NCBI GenBank assembly: GCA_001655195.1
Contig: LPNY01000027.1
Coordinates: forward strand, 1 to 64,000
Direction: 5' to 3'
From: Arcobacter sp. EP1
Lineage (GTDB): Bacteria > Campylobacterota > Campylobacteria > Campylobacterales > Arcobacteraceae
Length of the DNA stretch: 64,000 nt
Numbering within the stretch: position 1 is the first letter of the stretch; every line of letters begins with the position of its first letter. Below are positions 37,418 to 44,871 of the stretch, one piece after another. The notes under the pieces are model-generated. The model was not told the DNA's origin and did no database searches. It saw nothing but the letters and a program-made list of their open reading frames with translations. The translations under genes were made by a program, and so were the position numbers.

Positions 37418-38193
37418 GATAACTCTTTTAATGCTTTTTCTTTGATTTCATCTGTAACAATAAAATAGTGCCAAATCAATTCATCTTCCATAAAAGGAAC
37501 ACCTTTACCTTTAACTGTATTACAAATAATAGCTTTAGGTTTATCAGACTGAATATTTGCAGTTTGTTCAATCTCATCATAATCATGTCCATCAATCACG
37601 TAAGTATCCCATCCAAAACTTTCCCATTTTTCCTTAACAGGATAAAACTCTACAAGTTCAGTAGCTCTTCCATATCCTTGAAGATTATTGTGGTCAATAA
37701 ATATTGTCAAATTATCTAAACCAAGTTTAGGTGCTAACATTGCAGCTTCCCAAACAGATCCTTCTTGCATCTCACCATCACCCATTAGGACAAAGACCTT
37801 ATTTGATTCTTCTTTAAGTTTAATAGAATTAGCAATTCCTAATGCCATTGGTAATCCATGTCCTAAACTTCCAGCACTAATTTCTATAAAATCACTAGTA
37901 TCTCTATCAGTATGAGCAGGAAGTGTTCCATCATTTTGATAATATCCATCAATATCTTCTTTACTCATAAAGCCTTTTTCATATAAGGTTGAATACAATG
38001 ACATTGCAGAATGTGCTTTTGAAAGAATAAAATAATCACGATGATCTTGTATTGGGTTTGTAATATTTAAAACTTTAAAATAAAGTGTCGATATTATATC
38101 TGCACACGAAAGTGCAGAACCTACATGAGGAGACTTTGAAGCATTTGCCATCTGAAGAATGGTCTTACGAATATTAGTTGCAATAGCTTTCAT
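37414..38193 (-). CDS. Transketolase, N-terminal (thiamine diphosphate-binding) subunit
   Basis: The TPP/Mg motif runs from GDGE (138-141) to DHNNLQ (167-172), with SVWEAAMLAPKLGL between. Earlier, SKAHSAMSLYSTLYEKGF near 58-75 and ISAGSLGHGLPMALG near 105-119 carry the conserved His residues of transketolases. At 259 residues it is exactly the N-terminal half, with the rest in the downstream gene. It lies 8 bases behind a radical SAM gene. The reaction is transfer of a two-carbon ketol unit from a ketose to an aldose; a role in making a chain-extended or branched sugar of the glycan is inferred from context. Confidence 0.87.
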   Translation of the reverse strand: MKAIATNIRKTILQMANASKSPHVGSALSCADIISTLYFKVLNITNPIQDHRDYFILSKAHSAMSLYSTLYEKGFMSKEDIDGYYQNDGTLPAHTDRDTSDFIEISAGSLGHGLPMALGIANSIKLKEESNKVFVLMGDGEMQEGSVWEAAMLAPKLGLDNLTIFIDHNNLQGYGRATELVEFYPVKEKWESFGWDTYVIDGHDYDEIEQTANIQSDKPKAIICNTVKGKGVPFMEDELIWHYFIVTDEIKEKALKELS

Positions 38194-38201
38194 TTTTACC
38201 C

Positions 38202-39260
38202 TTATATAAAATTAATATGTTCTATATCTGGATGTTTGATATTCCAAAGATAGTTATTTATTTGATGATGTCGACAGTTGGGTTGACACATATTTTTATC
38301 AATACAATCATTAATATAGTTAACGGCATCTTTTTTTTCTTTAGATTGCCAAATCTCTTTAAAACTCTTTTCAAAAATATTACCATGAATTGTTTTTTTG
38401 TCATGCTGATGAGAGAAACAAGTATAAACATCCCCCAGCTCATCAATAAATACAATAAATTCTAATCCGTAACACTTATTATAAATACGTGTTGAGGATA
38501 AATTCTGGGTACTCCGCACAACAAATGAGAAATTCTTATCACTGATATTTTCAGACTCAGATTCTAAAATTTTTAAAAAGTTCTCATCTAAAAAATTTGA
38601 ATCTGTACTATACTCATTATGTAAATGATTATAAAAATGTTTTACACTAAAATAATCAACACCTAAACTTTTCAAACGATTTGCATGTTCTATAATAAAG
38701 TCTTTATTTTCAGGAATGAGTACACACTGACTTCCTATTGTTATATTGCTTTTTAAGCGATCCTTCGTTTCTTTTAACTTTTTAATATTTTCAATAACTT
38801 TATCAAAGTCAGCTGAATCCGTTTGATGTACAAGGGCATAGTTTTCTGCGCTTCCTGCGTTAAAAGAAAATCGAATCCATGTTAAATTTTTAGCCAGTAT
38901 TTCAAAATGTTTATCCTTCAAAATTGCACCATTTGTACTTAATGCAACATCAATTCCTAAACTTTTTGCCAATTGTATTGCTTCAAATGTATCTACATGT
39001 AAAGTCGGTTCTCCATTACCTGCAAAAACTAAAGATTTTACGCCCATGCTTGCAAACTCACGTACTAACTCTAACATTTTGCCTTTCTTAAATCGTCCTT
39101 CATGTCCTAAGTAATTATAATTACAAAACAAGCACTTATGATTACAAACTCCAGTAGGAGATATCTCTACATAAATAGGTGCGCCTAAGTCTCCATCTAA
39201 AAAATTAGCTATCTCTTTTGGATGATAGTTTATTTTATGTGAATCTAGTAAATTAGCCAT
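38202..39260 (-). CDS. Radical SAM/SPASM enzyme
   Basis: Counted from the ATG at 39260, Cys39, Cys43 and Cys46 (CNHKCLFC) form the SAM cluster and GNGEP is the SAM-contact motif. CYGLEFIVFIDELGDVYTC and the final MCQPNCRHHQINNYLW match a SPASM-like end very similar to that of the paralog at 32438-33517. Longer starts at 39284 and 39305 are possible, but the chosen ATG lines up with the paralog start (MANLLDSHK against MADKFMMDSHK) and overlaps the upstream gene by only 8 bases. About 352 residues. Substrate unknown. Confidence 0.83.
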   Translation of the reverse strand: MANLLDSHKINYHPKEIANFLDGDLGAPIYVEISPTGVCNHKCLFCNYNYLGHEGRFKKGKMLELVREFASMGVKSLVFAGNGEPTLHVDTFEAIQLAKSLGIDVALSTNGAILKDKHFEILAKNLTWIRFSFNAGSAENYALVHQTDSADFDKVIENIKKLKETKDRLKSNITIGSQCVLIPENKDFIIEHANRLKSLGVDYFSVKHFYNHLHNEYSTDSNFLDENFLKILESESENISDKNFSFVVRSTQNLSSTRIYNKCYGLEFIVFIDELGDVYTCFSHQHDKKTIHGNIFEKSFKEIWQSKEKKDAVNYINDCIDKNMCQPNCRHHQINNYLWNIKHPDIEHINFI

Positions 39261-40218
39261 CAATATACTCTCTATCTTTTTCATAATTATAGATTCCCAA
39301 ACCAAAATTATTATTAGTTTCTAAATCTAATCTCTCTTCATTAGTTAATTCTCTAATGTTTTGGATATCGACAGAAGTGTGTCCAAAAACTTGATGTCTG
39401 TTTGTCTTAACTTTAATATCACAAGGATTACAATGTCCAAAGACATAACACGGTCGATGAATTTGTTCAATATCAAAGTTAGGGTCCAAGATATGCCCAA
39501 TAGGCGTTCTATTCTCATACAAATCAGAGTGACATCTAAAGACGTGACCACTAGGTGCAAGAATTAACTCTGTTGTCTTACAGTCACAATACTTTTCTAC
39601 GCGTTGAGATATCGCTTCAGGATATTTGTAAGTTCCGTGCCACTCTTGTCCATCAAAACCAAGATACTCTTTAACTCGAAAATCAATACCTTCGTCTAAA
39701 CACTTCTTTTGAACTTCTTCAATATGGGTTTTATTTTGAGGAACCATCACAGCATAAATACCGATATAAAAACCAGCTTTATCAAACTTCTTTGCTTTTT
39801 CAATCAAATCATCAATATCATTTTGCCCAGGATGATAACTCACACGAATAGCAGCATACTTTGCTTCTCGGGTAAATTTTTGAGCATCAATATTTTCGAT
39901 AAAAGCATCCACATCAAATACCATATTAGTTAATAAGTCAAGCTTTACATCCTCATCTACACCATTAACCATCTCAAAAAAGTCTTTATGCATGGTAGGC
40001 TCTCCGCCTTGAAGAGTTACGGGTAAATCAGGATTAAGAATTTTTAAACGATTAAGTGCTTTGGCCCAGTTCTTACCCGACATCGCTTTTCTCGAAACAC
40101 TTTTTCGGGTTGAACTCTCTTCATTTAGATTAATACAATAATTACAAGTAAGATTACATCCCAAGGAGACAAATGCTCCTATATAATTATATTCATTTGG
40201 TACTACAATTTCTTTCAT
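39253..40218 (-). CDS. Radical SAM enzyme with C-terminal cysteine cluster
   Basis: The protein begins almost directly with the barrel: Cys21, Cys25 and Cys28 (CNLTCNYC) and QGGEPTMH as SAM-contact motif. The C-terminal part contains YCDCKTTELILAPSGHVFRC and RPCYVFGHCNPCDIK, giving at least six cysteines for auxiliary clusters. With 321 residues it is the shortest radical SAM protein of the cluster and is more distant from the three paralogs downstream. It lies 4 bases behind the glycosyltransferase gene at 40223-41863. Function unknown beyond radical chemistry. Confidence 0.83.
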   Translation of the reverse strand: MKEIVVPNEYNYIGAFVSLGCNLTCNYCINLNEESSTRKSVSRKAMSGKNWAKALNRLKILNPDLPVTLQGGEPTMHKDFFEMVNGVDEDVKLDLLTNMVFDVDAFIENIDAQKFTREAKYAAIRVSYHPGQNDIDDLIEKAKKFDKAGFYIGIYAVMVPQNKTHIEEVQKKCLDEGIDFRVKEYLGFDGQEWHGTYKYPEAISQRVEKYCDCKTTELILAPSGHVFRCHSDLYENRTPIGHILDPNFDIEQIHRPCYVFGHCNPCDIKVKTNRHQVFGHTSVDIQNIRELTNEERLDLETNNNFGLGIYNYEKDREYIDG

Positions 40219-40222
40219 TCTA

Positions 40223-41863
40223 TTACTCTTTATTTAAACTAACTACATATTTGTTATCGTCAAGGGATAGAAACTCATTGACACTCTCTCCACCTGGATC
40301 TGGGAAAGTGTTTAAATAAACATCTATCACCCGTCCATAAACTTTTGGATTTACAAAACCTGTGAATATAAAACGCTCCTCAAGGCTATGTTTTCTAACC
40401 ACTTCCTCAATACGAGACTTATCACCATCACCACATGCTAAATAGATTGTTTTTGGATTTTTTTTCATTATTTGAAAAACTGTTTGTAAATATTTATCAT
40501 TGTCAATTTTTATTAATCGCCCTACACTTCCAAGAATAGTGTAATCAGAAGGAAAACAATCACGTACTTCTTTTGCACTTTGTTCCAAACCAGTCTCTTG
40601 AGACTTCTTATAATCACCTAAAACAAAAAAACTTTCCATTTCAAAAGAACAAGTTGGTGATATTCCACAATGTGAAATTCTTTTATCAATTCCTTCAATA
40701 TCATACTCTTCATTACTTCCATGATACCAATAAAACTGCTGGGGGGCGGTTCTTGTTCCATAGAAAAAAATGTACTCTATTCGTGTGTGTAAGCCAATGA
40801 AGATATCAACTTTATCTTCAATTAAAATTTCGCGAGATTTTATACATTTTTCCAATAAAGAATATGTTTGATTACTATTCCCAAATATTTTTTCATGTAA
40901 ATTGACATATTCTATACCCAATAACTTAAATTCTTCAACATAGGTAGCATCACTTCCATTAGATTCTGGAAAAGCCAAATCATACAAAACAAATTCATAG
41001 TTATCTTGTTTCTCAGACAACACTTTTTTTAATAAATTAAATAAAACATGCACTGTTGAATGTCGAATGATTCGCTGCATAACAAATGCAACTTTTTTCT
41101 TTTTATTCTTTTCAGGTTTTCGAGTATTTGGTTGTATGTTATATTTGGGAATTACTTTCTCTTCTATATATTTTTCAAGTGGTTTTTCAATCTCTTGTTT
41201 AAACCGTTCATTAGCTTCATGCTTATTACTGTGTGTTCCAGAGTTAAAATAGTGTAAAGGAGTATAATATAACCAAAATGCCACTTCTGTTTTCTCATAG
41301 ACTAAGGCTGTATGAAAAAGTTTCTTTAACTCACCATAAGCAAATTGTGAAGCTTCATTATCTTGAAAAACTTGTAAGGATAAATTCCAAGCTTTATAAA
41401 GACAATCTATTTGAATACTTTCATCAAGGGTTAAAAAACTATTATTAAAAATATATTGCATAAAATCAGAGAAAAGATCTTTTACCGTAGCATTCATCAC
41501 AGAAAAAATAGAAAATGCATCAGAAAAATGTTCTTTTGAAACACGTAAAAAAAGATACACATAAAGTGCCTTTTTAATATCTTCTTCTTTTCCTATTAAG
41601 AAATCTAAAGCCGTTCGAATCGACAAATTAACCGCTGTGTTAAAATGCAATTCCTCTTGCAAAATTCCAATAATTTCATTGAGTTCATTATTATGTACGT
41701 ATTTTACATCATACGTTTTAAGTAACATTATGTCTTGAATAAATGTTGTAGTTAAAGGTAGACTTACGTAGTTATTTTCTCCATAAAAAGTCGCTATTTG
41801 TACTATATCTTGATGAAGTAGTTGGGATACTTGTTGTTGTAGTTCTTCTTTACTCTCATTCAT
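40223..41863 (-). CDS. GT-B glycosyltransferase-like protein with short C-terminus
   Basis: Residues 1-250 are helical with no clear repeats; from about 256 (KKKVAFVMQRIIRHST) a GT-B fold begins, with YDLAFPESNG, DIFIGLHTRIEYIFFYGTRTAPQQ, YWYHGSNEEYDI and, in the second half, ILGSVGRLIKIDNDKYL, LACGDGD and RFIFTGFVNP. The block YLNTFPDPGGESVNEF (516-531) is the donor-binding motif found in SPINDLY-type and bacterial protein glycosyltransferases, but the chain stops 15 residues later, where relatives usually run on for about 100 more. It overlaps the CMP-sugar synthetase gene by 4 bases. Either a natural short form or a truncated gene. Confidence 0.68.
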   Translation of the reverse strand: MNESKEELQQQVSQLLHQDIVQIATFYGENNYVSLPLTTTFIQDIMLLKTYDVKYVHNNELNEIIGILQEELHFNTAVNLSIRTALDFLIGKEEDIKKALYVYLFLRVSKEHFSDAFSIFSVMNATVKDLFSDFMQYIFNNSFLTLDESIQIDCLYKAWNLSLQVFQDNEASQFAYGELKKLFHTALVYEKTEVAFWLYYTPLHYFNSGTHSNKHEANERFKQEIEKPLEKYIEEKVIPKYNIQPNTRKPEKNKKKKVAFVMQRIIRHSTVHVLFNLLKKVLSEKQDNYEFVLYDLAFPESNGSDATYVEEFKLLGIEYVNLHEKIFGNSNQTYSLLEKCIKSREILIEDKVDIFIGLHTRIEYIFFYGTRTAPQQFYWYHGSNEEYDIEGIDKRISHCGISPTCSFEMESFFVLGDYKKSQETGLEQSAKEVRDCFPSDYTILGSVGRLIKIDNDKYLQTVFQIMKKNPKTIYLACGDGDKSRIEEVVRKHSLEERFIFTGFVNPKVYGRVIDVYLNTFPDPGGESVNEFLSLDDNKYVVSLNKE

Positions 41864-43026
41864 ATTTTATTCTCTTTTCTCAGTAACTCGATAAACTCTC
41901 TAACAGCACCATTGCCACCACTTTTAGTAAGCTTAATTATACTAAACATTTCTTCAATTTCGCTTAATGAATTAGAAGGGCATGCGGCGATACCTGCACA
42001 TTCTAGTAACTCTTTGCAATTAATATCATCCCCAATATAGGCTACCTCATCTAAACTAATTCCCTCTTTTTCACAAATTTCTTTTGCTATGTCTAACTTG
42101 CCTCCATGTTCTACACCTTGATATAAATAATCAACTTTCATTTTTTTCGCACGATTTTCTACTATCTTAGTATTTTCACTTGTTATTAATCCCGTTTTAA
42201 TACCTAGACTTCTTAATATTTCAAAGCCTTTTCCATCATGAGTATTAAACTTTTTTAACTCATTGCCATTAATATCATAATACATACCAGCATCTGTTAG
42301 GGTACCATCAACATCACTTAAAAAGAGTTTTATTTTTTTATTGGGAACTATTTTTTTTGATAAAATATGTTCTTGCATATATTTTTCTGCAATAACCCAA
42401 TCTAAATGTTCATCAATTTCAATTGAAGTATAATCTTGCATAATATATAAAGAAATTTTCCCACTTAATCTGTTTTTATCTCTTAAAATATTCCCAACAC
42501 TATTAATATAAAAAGCACCATTTTCTAAATAAAAACCATCAAAATCTTGACGTCGAGGACGATTCTCATAATCATAGTTCATAGGGGTTCCATCACTATT
42601 CCAATAAAATCGCTTTTCGTTTACTACAGTTAAAAGGGAATCACAACAGCTATTATCTAACTGTCCTAATGCGTTATCAAAATCTTCAGCTTGTGTAATA
42701 GGGGATGTTGCTTGTACCAATAAGAACTTATCATCATCATTAAAATCATTATATTGTAAAAACTCCAACAGAACAGCTTCTGTTGCAGATTTATCTTGCG
42801 CATTCTCTTTACTTCGTTGAAAAACTTTTACCTTTGAAAATGCAAATTTTTTAACTACATCTTCTATTTCCTGACAATCTGTTGCTACGTAAACCTCATC
42901 AATCAAAGAAGCATTTTCTAATGCTAAAAGATTCCAATAAATTAGTGGTCTCCCACAAAACTCTTTAATATTTTTAAAACGTATGGCCTTACTTCCACAT
43001 CGTGCGGGTACAAAAGCTATATTCAT
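41860..43026 (-). CDS. Fused CMP-nonulosonate synthetase and KdsC-like HAD phosphatase
   Basis: Residues 1 to about 225 are an acylneuraminate cytidylyltransferase (NeuA type): FVPARCGSKAIRFKNI near 5-20 binds CTP, with VATDCQEIEDV and QATSPIT further on. Residues 232-388 are a HAD phosphatase of the KdsC/NeuA C-domain type with the nucleophile motif DVDGTLTD at 238-245, GLITSENT and YIGDDINC. Together they would dephosphorylate a nonulosonate 9-phosphate and activate it with CMP. AAGGA lies six bases before the ATG. The neighbour upstream is the NeuB-like synthase, so the order of genes follows the pathway. Confidence 0.88.
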   Translation of the reverse strand: MNIAFVPARCGSKAIRFKNIKEFCGRPLIYWNLLALENASLIDEVYVATDCQEIEDVVKKFAFSKVKVFQRSKENAQDKSATEAVLLEFLQYNDFNDDDKFLLVQATSPITQAEDFDNALGQLDNSCCDSLLTVVNEKRFYWNSDGTPMNYDYENRPRRQDFDGFYLENGAFYINSVGNILRDKNRLSGKISLYIMQDYTSIEIDEHLDWVIAEKYMQEHILSKKIVPNKKIKLFLSDVDGTLTDAGMYYDINGNELKKFNTHDGKGFEILRSLGIKTGLITSENTKIVENRAKKMKVDYLYQGVEHGGKLDIAKEICEKEGISLDEVAYIGDDINCKELLECAGIAACPSNSLSEIEEMFSIIKLTKSGGNGAVREFIELLRKENKI

Positions 43027-43063
43027 TCATTATCCTTGCTGGACTGTGTCATTTAAAGTATTT

Positions 43064-43069
43064 GTTATA
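43064..43069 (-). promoter_or_regulatory. Weak -10-like box before the CMP-sugar synthetase gene
   Basis: The 64-base gap between neuB and the CMP-sugar synthetase gene contains TATAAC on the minus strand, about 38 bases before the start codon, inside a 6-bp inverted repeat (AAGTAT...ATACTT, 43056-43072). It may be a weak internal promoter or an mRNA hairpin that separates expression of the two genes. The evidence is slight. Confidence 0.25.
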
Positions 43070-43090
43070 CTTAACAATTAGTTATTTGTA

Positions 43091-43972
43091 TTATTTTCTA
43101 TTTTTTAACTTATCCCGTTGTACTTGTTCAATAGGAAGTATTTCATCATTTTTAGGATGTAAGGCTTCATAACTTTGTGTTAAAGCATTCACCAAATTTT
43201 CTAGCTCATAAGGTTCCAAAGAAGCTCCATGATCCGTTCCTTTCCAATTTTTATCTTTGGTAAAGTGTCGTTCAATCCATTTAGCACCAAGAGTGTACGC
43301 TGCAACATCTAGATTTATTCCTAAATGATGTCCAGAAAAGCCTATCTGGTGTACTCTATTTCCATATGTTTCATATAACCAATTGATCTCTAACAAAGAA
43401 ACATCACAAGCAGGTACTGGATAACCAGAAGTACAAGAATAAATAAGTAGTCTTGATTTAGCATGATTAGTCTCTTCAAAAAAGCTTACTATTTCCTCTA
43501 CTTCTTCTTTTGTAGTCATTCCTATAGAGAGTTGAACCTGACCATTAAAATTATCCCTTAAAACTCTTAACATCTCAAAATTATTATTGCAAGCAGATGG
43601 CACCTTTAAAAACTCAGGTTCAAAAGAGATCATCTCTTTTGCACTGGTTACATCCCACACAGAAGTAGAATAAACCATATCAATAGATTCACAATACTCT
43701 TTTAATCTTTTGTGTTGTTCAACATTAAACTCTAAAAACTCTCTATGAGCTCCATAAGTATTCCCATAAGAATTTTGAGGTACTGGATGAGGGGTATCAT
43801 ATTGTTCTTGGGTTAATAATTCTCTGTTATTTCTTTTTTGAAACTTCACATACTTTGCGCCACTTTTTTTTGCTAAATCAATTAATTCTATAGCAATATC
43901 AAACTCACCTTTATGATTACATCCTATTTCTGCTATTACTTTTGGTTCTTCATATTTAAAATCAAATGCCAC
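43091..43972 (-). CDS. neuB: NeuB-family nonulosonic acid synthase lacking the SAF domain
   Basis: The TIM-barrel domain of sialic acid synthases is complete: VIAEIGCNHKGEFDIAIEL near 12-30, AKYVKFQKRN, STSVWDVTSA, LKVPSACNNNFEML, IGFSGHHLG and the WIERHFTKDKNWKGTDHGAS block near the end. The enzyme class condenses a hexosamine derivative, or its 6-phosphate, with phosphoenolpyruvate to a nine-carbon ulosonic acid. At 293 residues it stops after the barrel; typical NeuB, PseI and LegI proteins run to 340-350 residues with an antifreeze-like SAF domain. The partner phosphatase fusion downstream suggests a phosphorylated product. Substrate unknown. Confidence 0.85.
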   Translation of the reverse strand: MAFDFKYEEPKVIAEIGCNHKGEFDIAIELIDLAKKSGAKYVKFQKRNNRELLTQEQYDTPHPVPQNSYGNTYGAHREFLEFNVEQHKRLKEYCESIDMVYSTSVWDVTSAKEMISFEPEFLKVPSACNNNFEMLRVLRDNFNGQVQLSIGMTTKEEVEEIVSFFEETNHAKSRLLIYSCTSGYPVPACDVSLLEINWLYETYGNRVHQIGFSGHHLGINLDVAAYTLGAKWIERHFTKDKNWKGTDHGASLEPYELENLVNALTQSYEALHPKNDEILPIEQVQRDKLKNRK

Positions 43973-43974
43973 TA

Positions 43975-44718
43975 TTATATCCTTCCATATTTATCTTCAT
44001 ACCGTATAATGTCGTCTTCCCCAAAATAATCCCCTAGTTGAACTTCTGCAAAAATTAAATTCTCTACTTTAGAACTATTAATAACTTTATGCTTAGTTCC
44101 CTTTGGTATATACACATACCTTCCCTGTTCAACTTTTATTCTAGAATCTTCCAAAATAATTGTACCTTCCCCTTTGATAACAATCCAATGTTCTTCTCTT
44201 CGTTTATGCTTTTGAAGGCTCAATTCACCTTCTGGGAAAACAGTGATAATTTTTGATTGTACATGTTCAGCTAAAAGGGTACTTTTATAAAAACCCCAAG
44301 GTCTATCATAGATTTCATCATCAAGTTCATTTTCATTAAGATAGGGCAGTTTTTTCATATCATAATTCATGTCTTTTAATAACATTAAATGAAATTGTTT
44401 TTTAGAAATAACATTTACTAACTTCTCTTCATGATTTAAGATTGGAATATAAGCAAATTTTTCGAGTTTAAAATATTCAAATAAATTAGTGAAGGGTTCT
44501 TTTTCATAAATTTTAATAAAATTATTGTTGTAAGGAACTAAACTTTCTAGGGAAGCACCATTAATAAGCTCTCGTCTAATATCTCCTTCTGTTGTTATTC
44601 CTACTACTTTGTTCTCAGCATTTATAACAACTAAAAAACCTTGTTTATTAAAATCAATTTTTTTTAAAGCTTCTAAAATAATAGTAGAATGAGAAATAAT
44701 ATATTTATTAATAACCAT
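43975..44718 (-). CDS. CBS-pair protein with C-terminal mannose-6-phosphate-isomerase-like cupin
   Basis: Residues 1-115 hold two CBS motifs (GFLVVINAENKVVGITTEGDIRREL and FAYIPILNHEEKLVNVIS, joined here with gaps), the type of domain that senses adenine nucleotides. Residues about 135-240 form a type II cupin as in the isomerase end of GDP-mannose pyrophosphorylase: RPWGFYKSTLL, LSLQKHKRREEHWIVIKGEG and YIPKGTKHKVIN give the His/Glu metal site. CBS domains are often joined to nucleotidyltransferases in legionaminate clusters; here the transferase part is missing and the cupin is present. It is the first gene of the minus-strand cluster, with TAGGTAAG before its ATG. Confidence 0.8.
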   Translation of the reverse strand: MVINKYIISHSTIILEALKKIDFNKQGFLVVINAENKVVGITTEGDIRRELINGASLESLVPYNNNFIKIYEKEPFTNLFEYFKLEKFAYIPILNHEEKLVNVISKKQFHLMLLKDMNYDMKKLPYLNENELDDEIYDRPWGFYKSTLLAEHVQSKIITVFPEGELSLQKHKRREEHWIVIKGEGTIILEDSRIKVEQGRYVYIPKGTKHKVINSSKVENLIFAEVQLGDYFGEDDIIRYEDKYGRI

Positions 44719-44737
44719 GAACTTACCTACAGTATTT

Positions 44738-44755
44738 ATAATAGTTGATATAATA
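44738..44755 (-). promoter_or_regulatory. Candidate promoter of the whole glycan cluster
   Basis: In the 153-base divergent gap before recA, two TATTAT boxes are present on the minus strand (44738-44743 and 44750-44755), 20-37 bases before the start codon at 44718. One of them would be the -10 box for the first gene of the 38-gene run. No -35 box is expected in this phylum, so the choice between the two is open. Confidence 0.45.
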
Positions 44756-44833
44756 TCTTTTCAATCTATAAATCTAACTAAAATAAAAATCTTACAATTT
44801 GTAATAAAAATAGTAGCTTTAAAAAAAACGTGT

Positions 44834-44839
44834 TATTAT
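44834..44839 (+). promoter_or_regulatory. recA promoter -10 box
   Basis: TGTTATTAT at 44831-44839 gives a -10 box TATTAT, with TG two bases before it, 33 bases before the recA ATG, after a run of eight A residues. No LexA-type or other clear SOS operator is visible, in keeping with the loss of LexA in most of this phylum. A ribosome-binding site AGGA is at 44861-44864. Confidence 0.5.
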
Positions 44840-44871
44840 TCCACCATAAAAAAAGCACGTAGGAAAATAAT

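Noticed and set aside
43056-43072. Hairpin between neuB and the CMP-sugar synthetase gene as a terminator
   Set aside because: The stem has only six A/T-rich pairs and no T tract behind it on the minus strand, and the genes clearly belong to one pathway.
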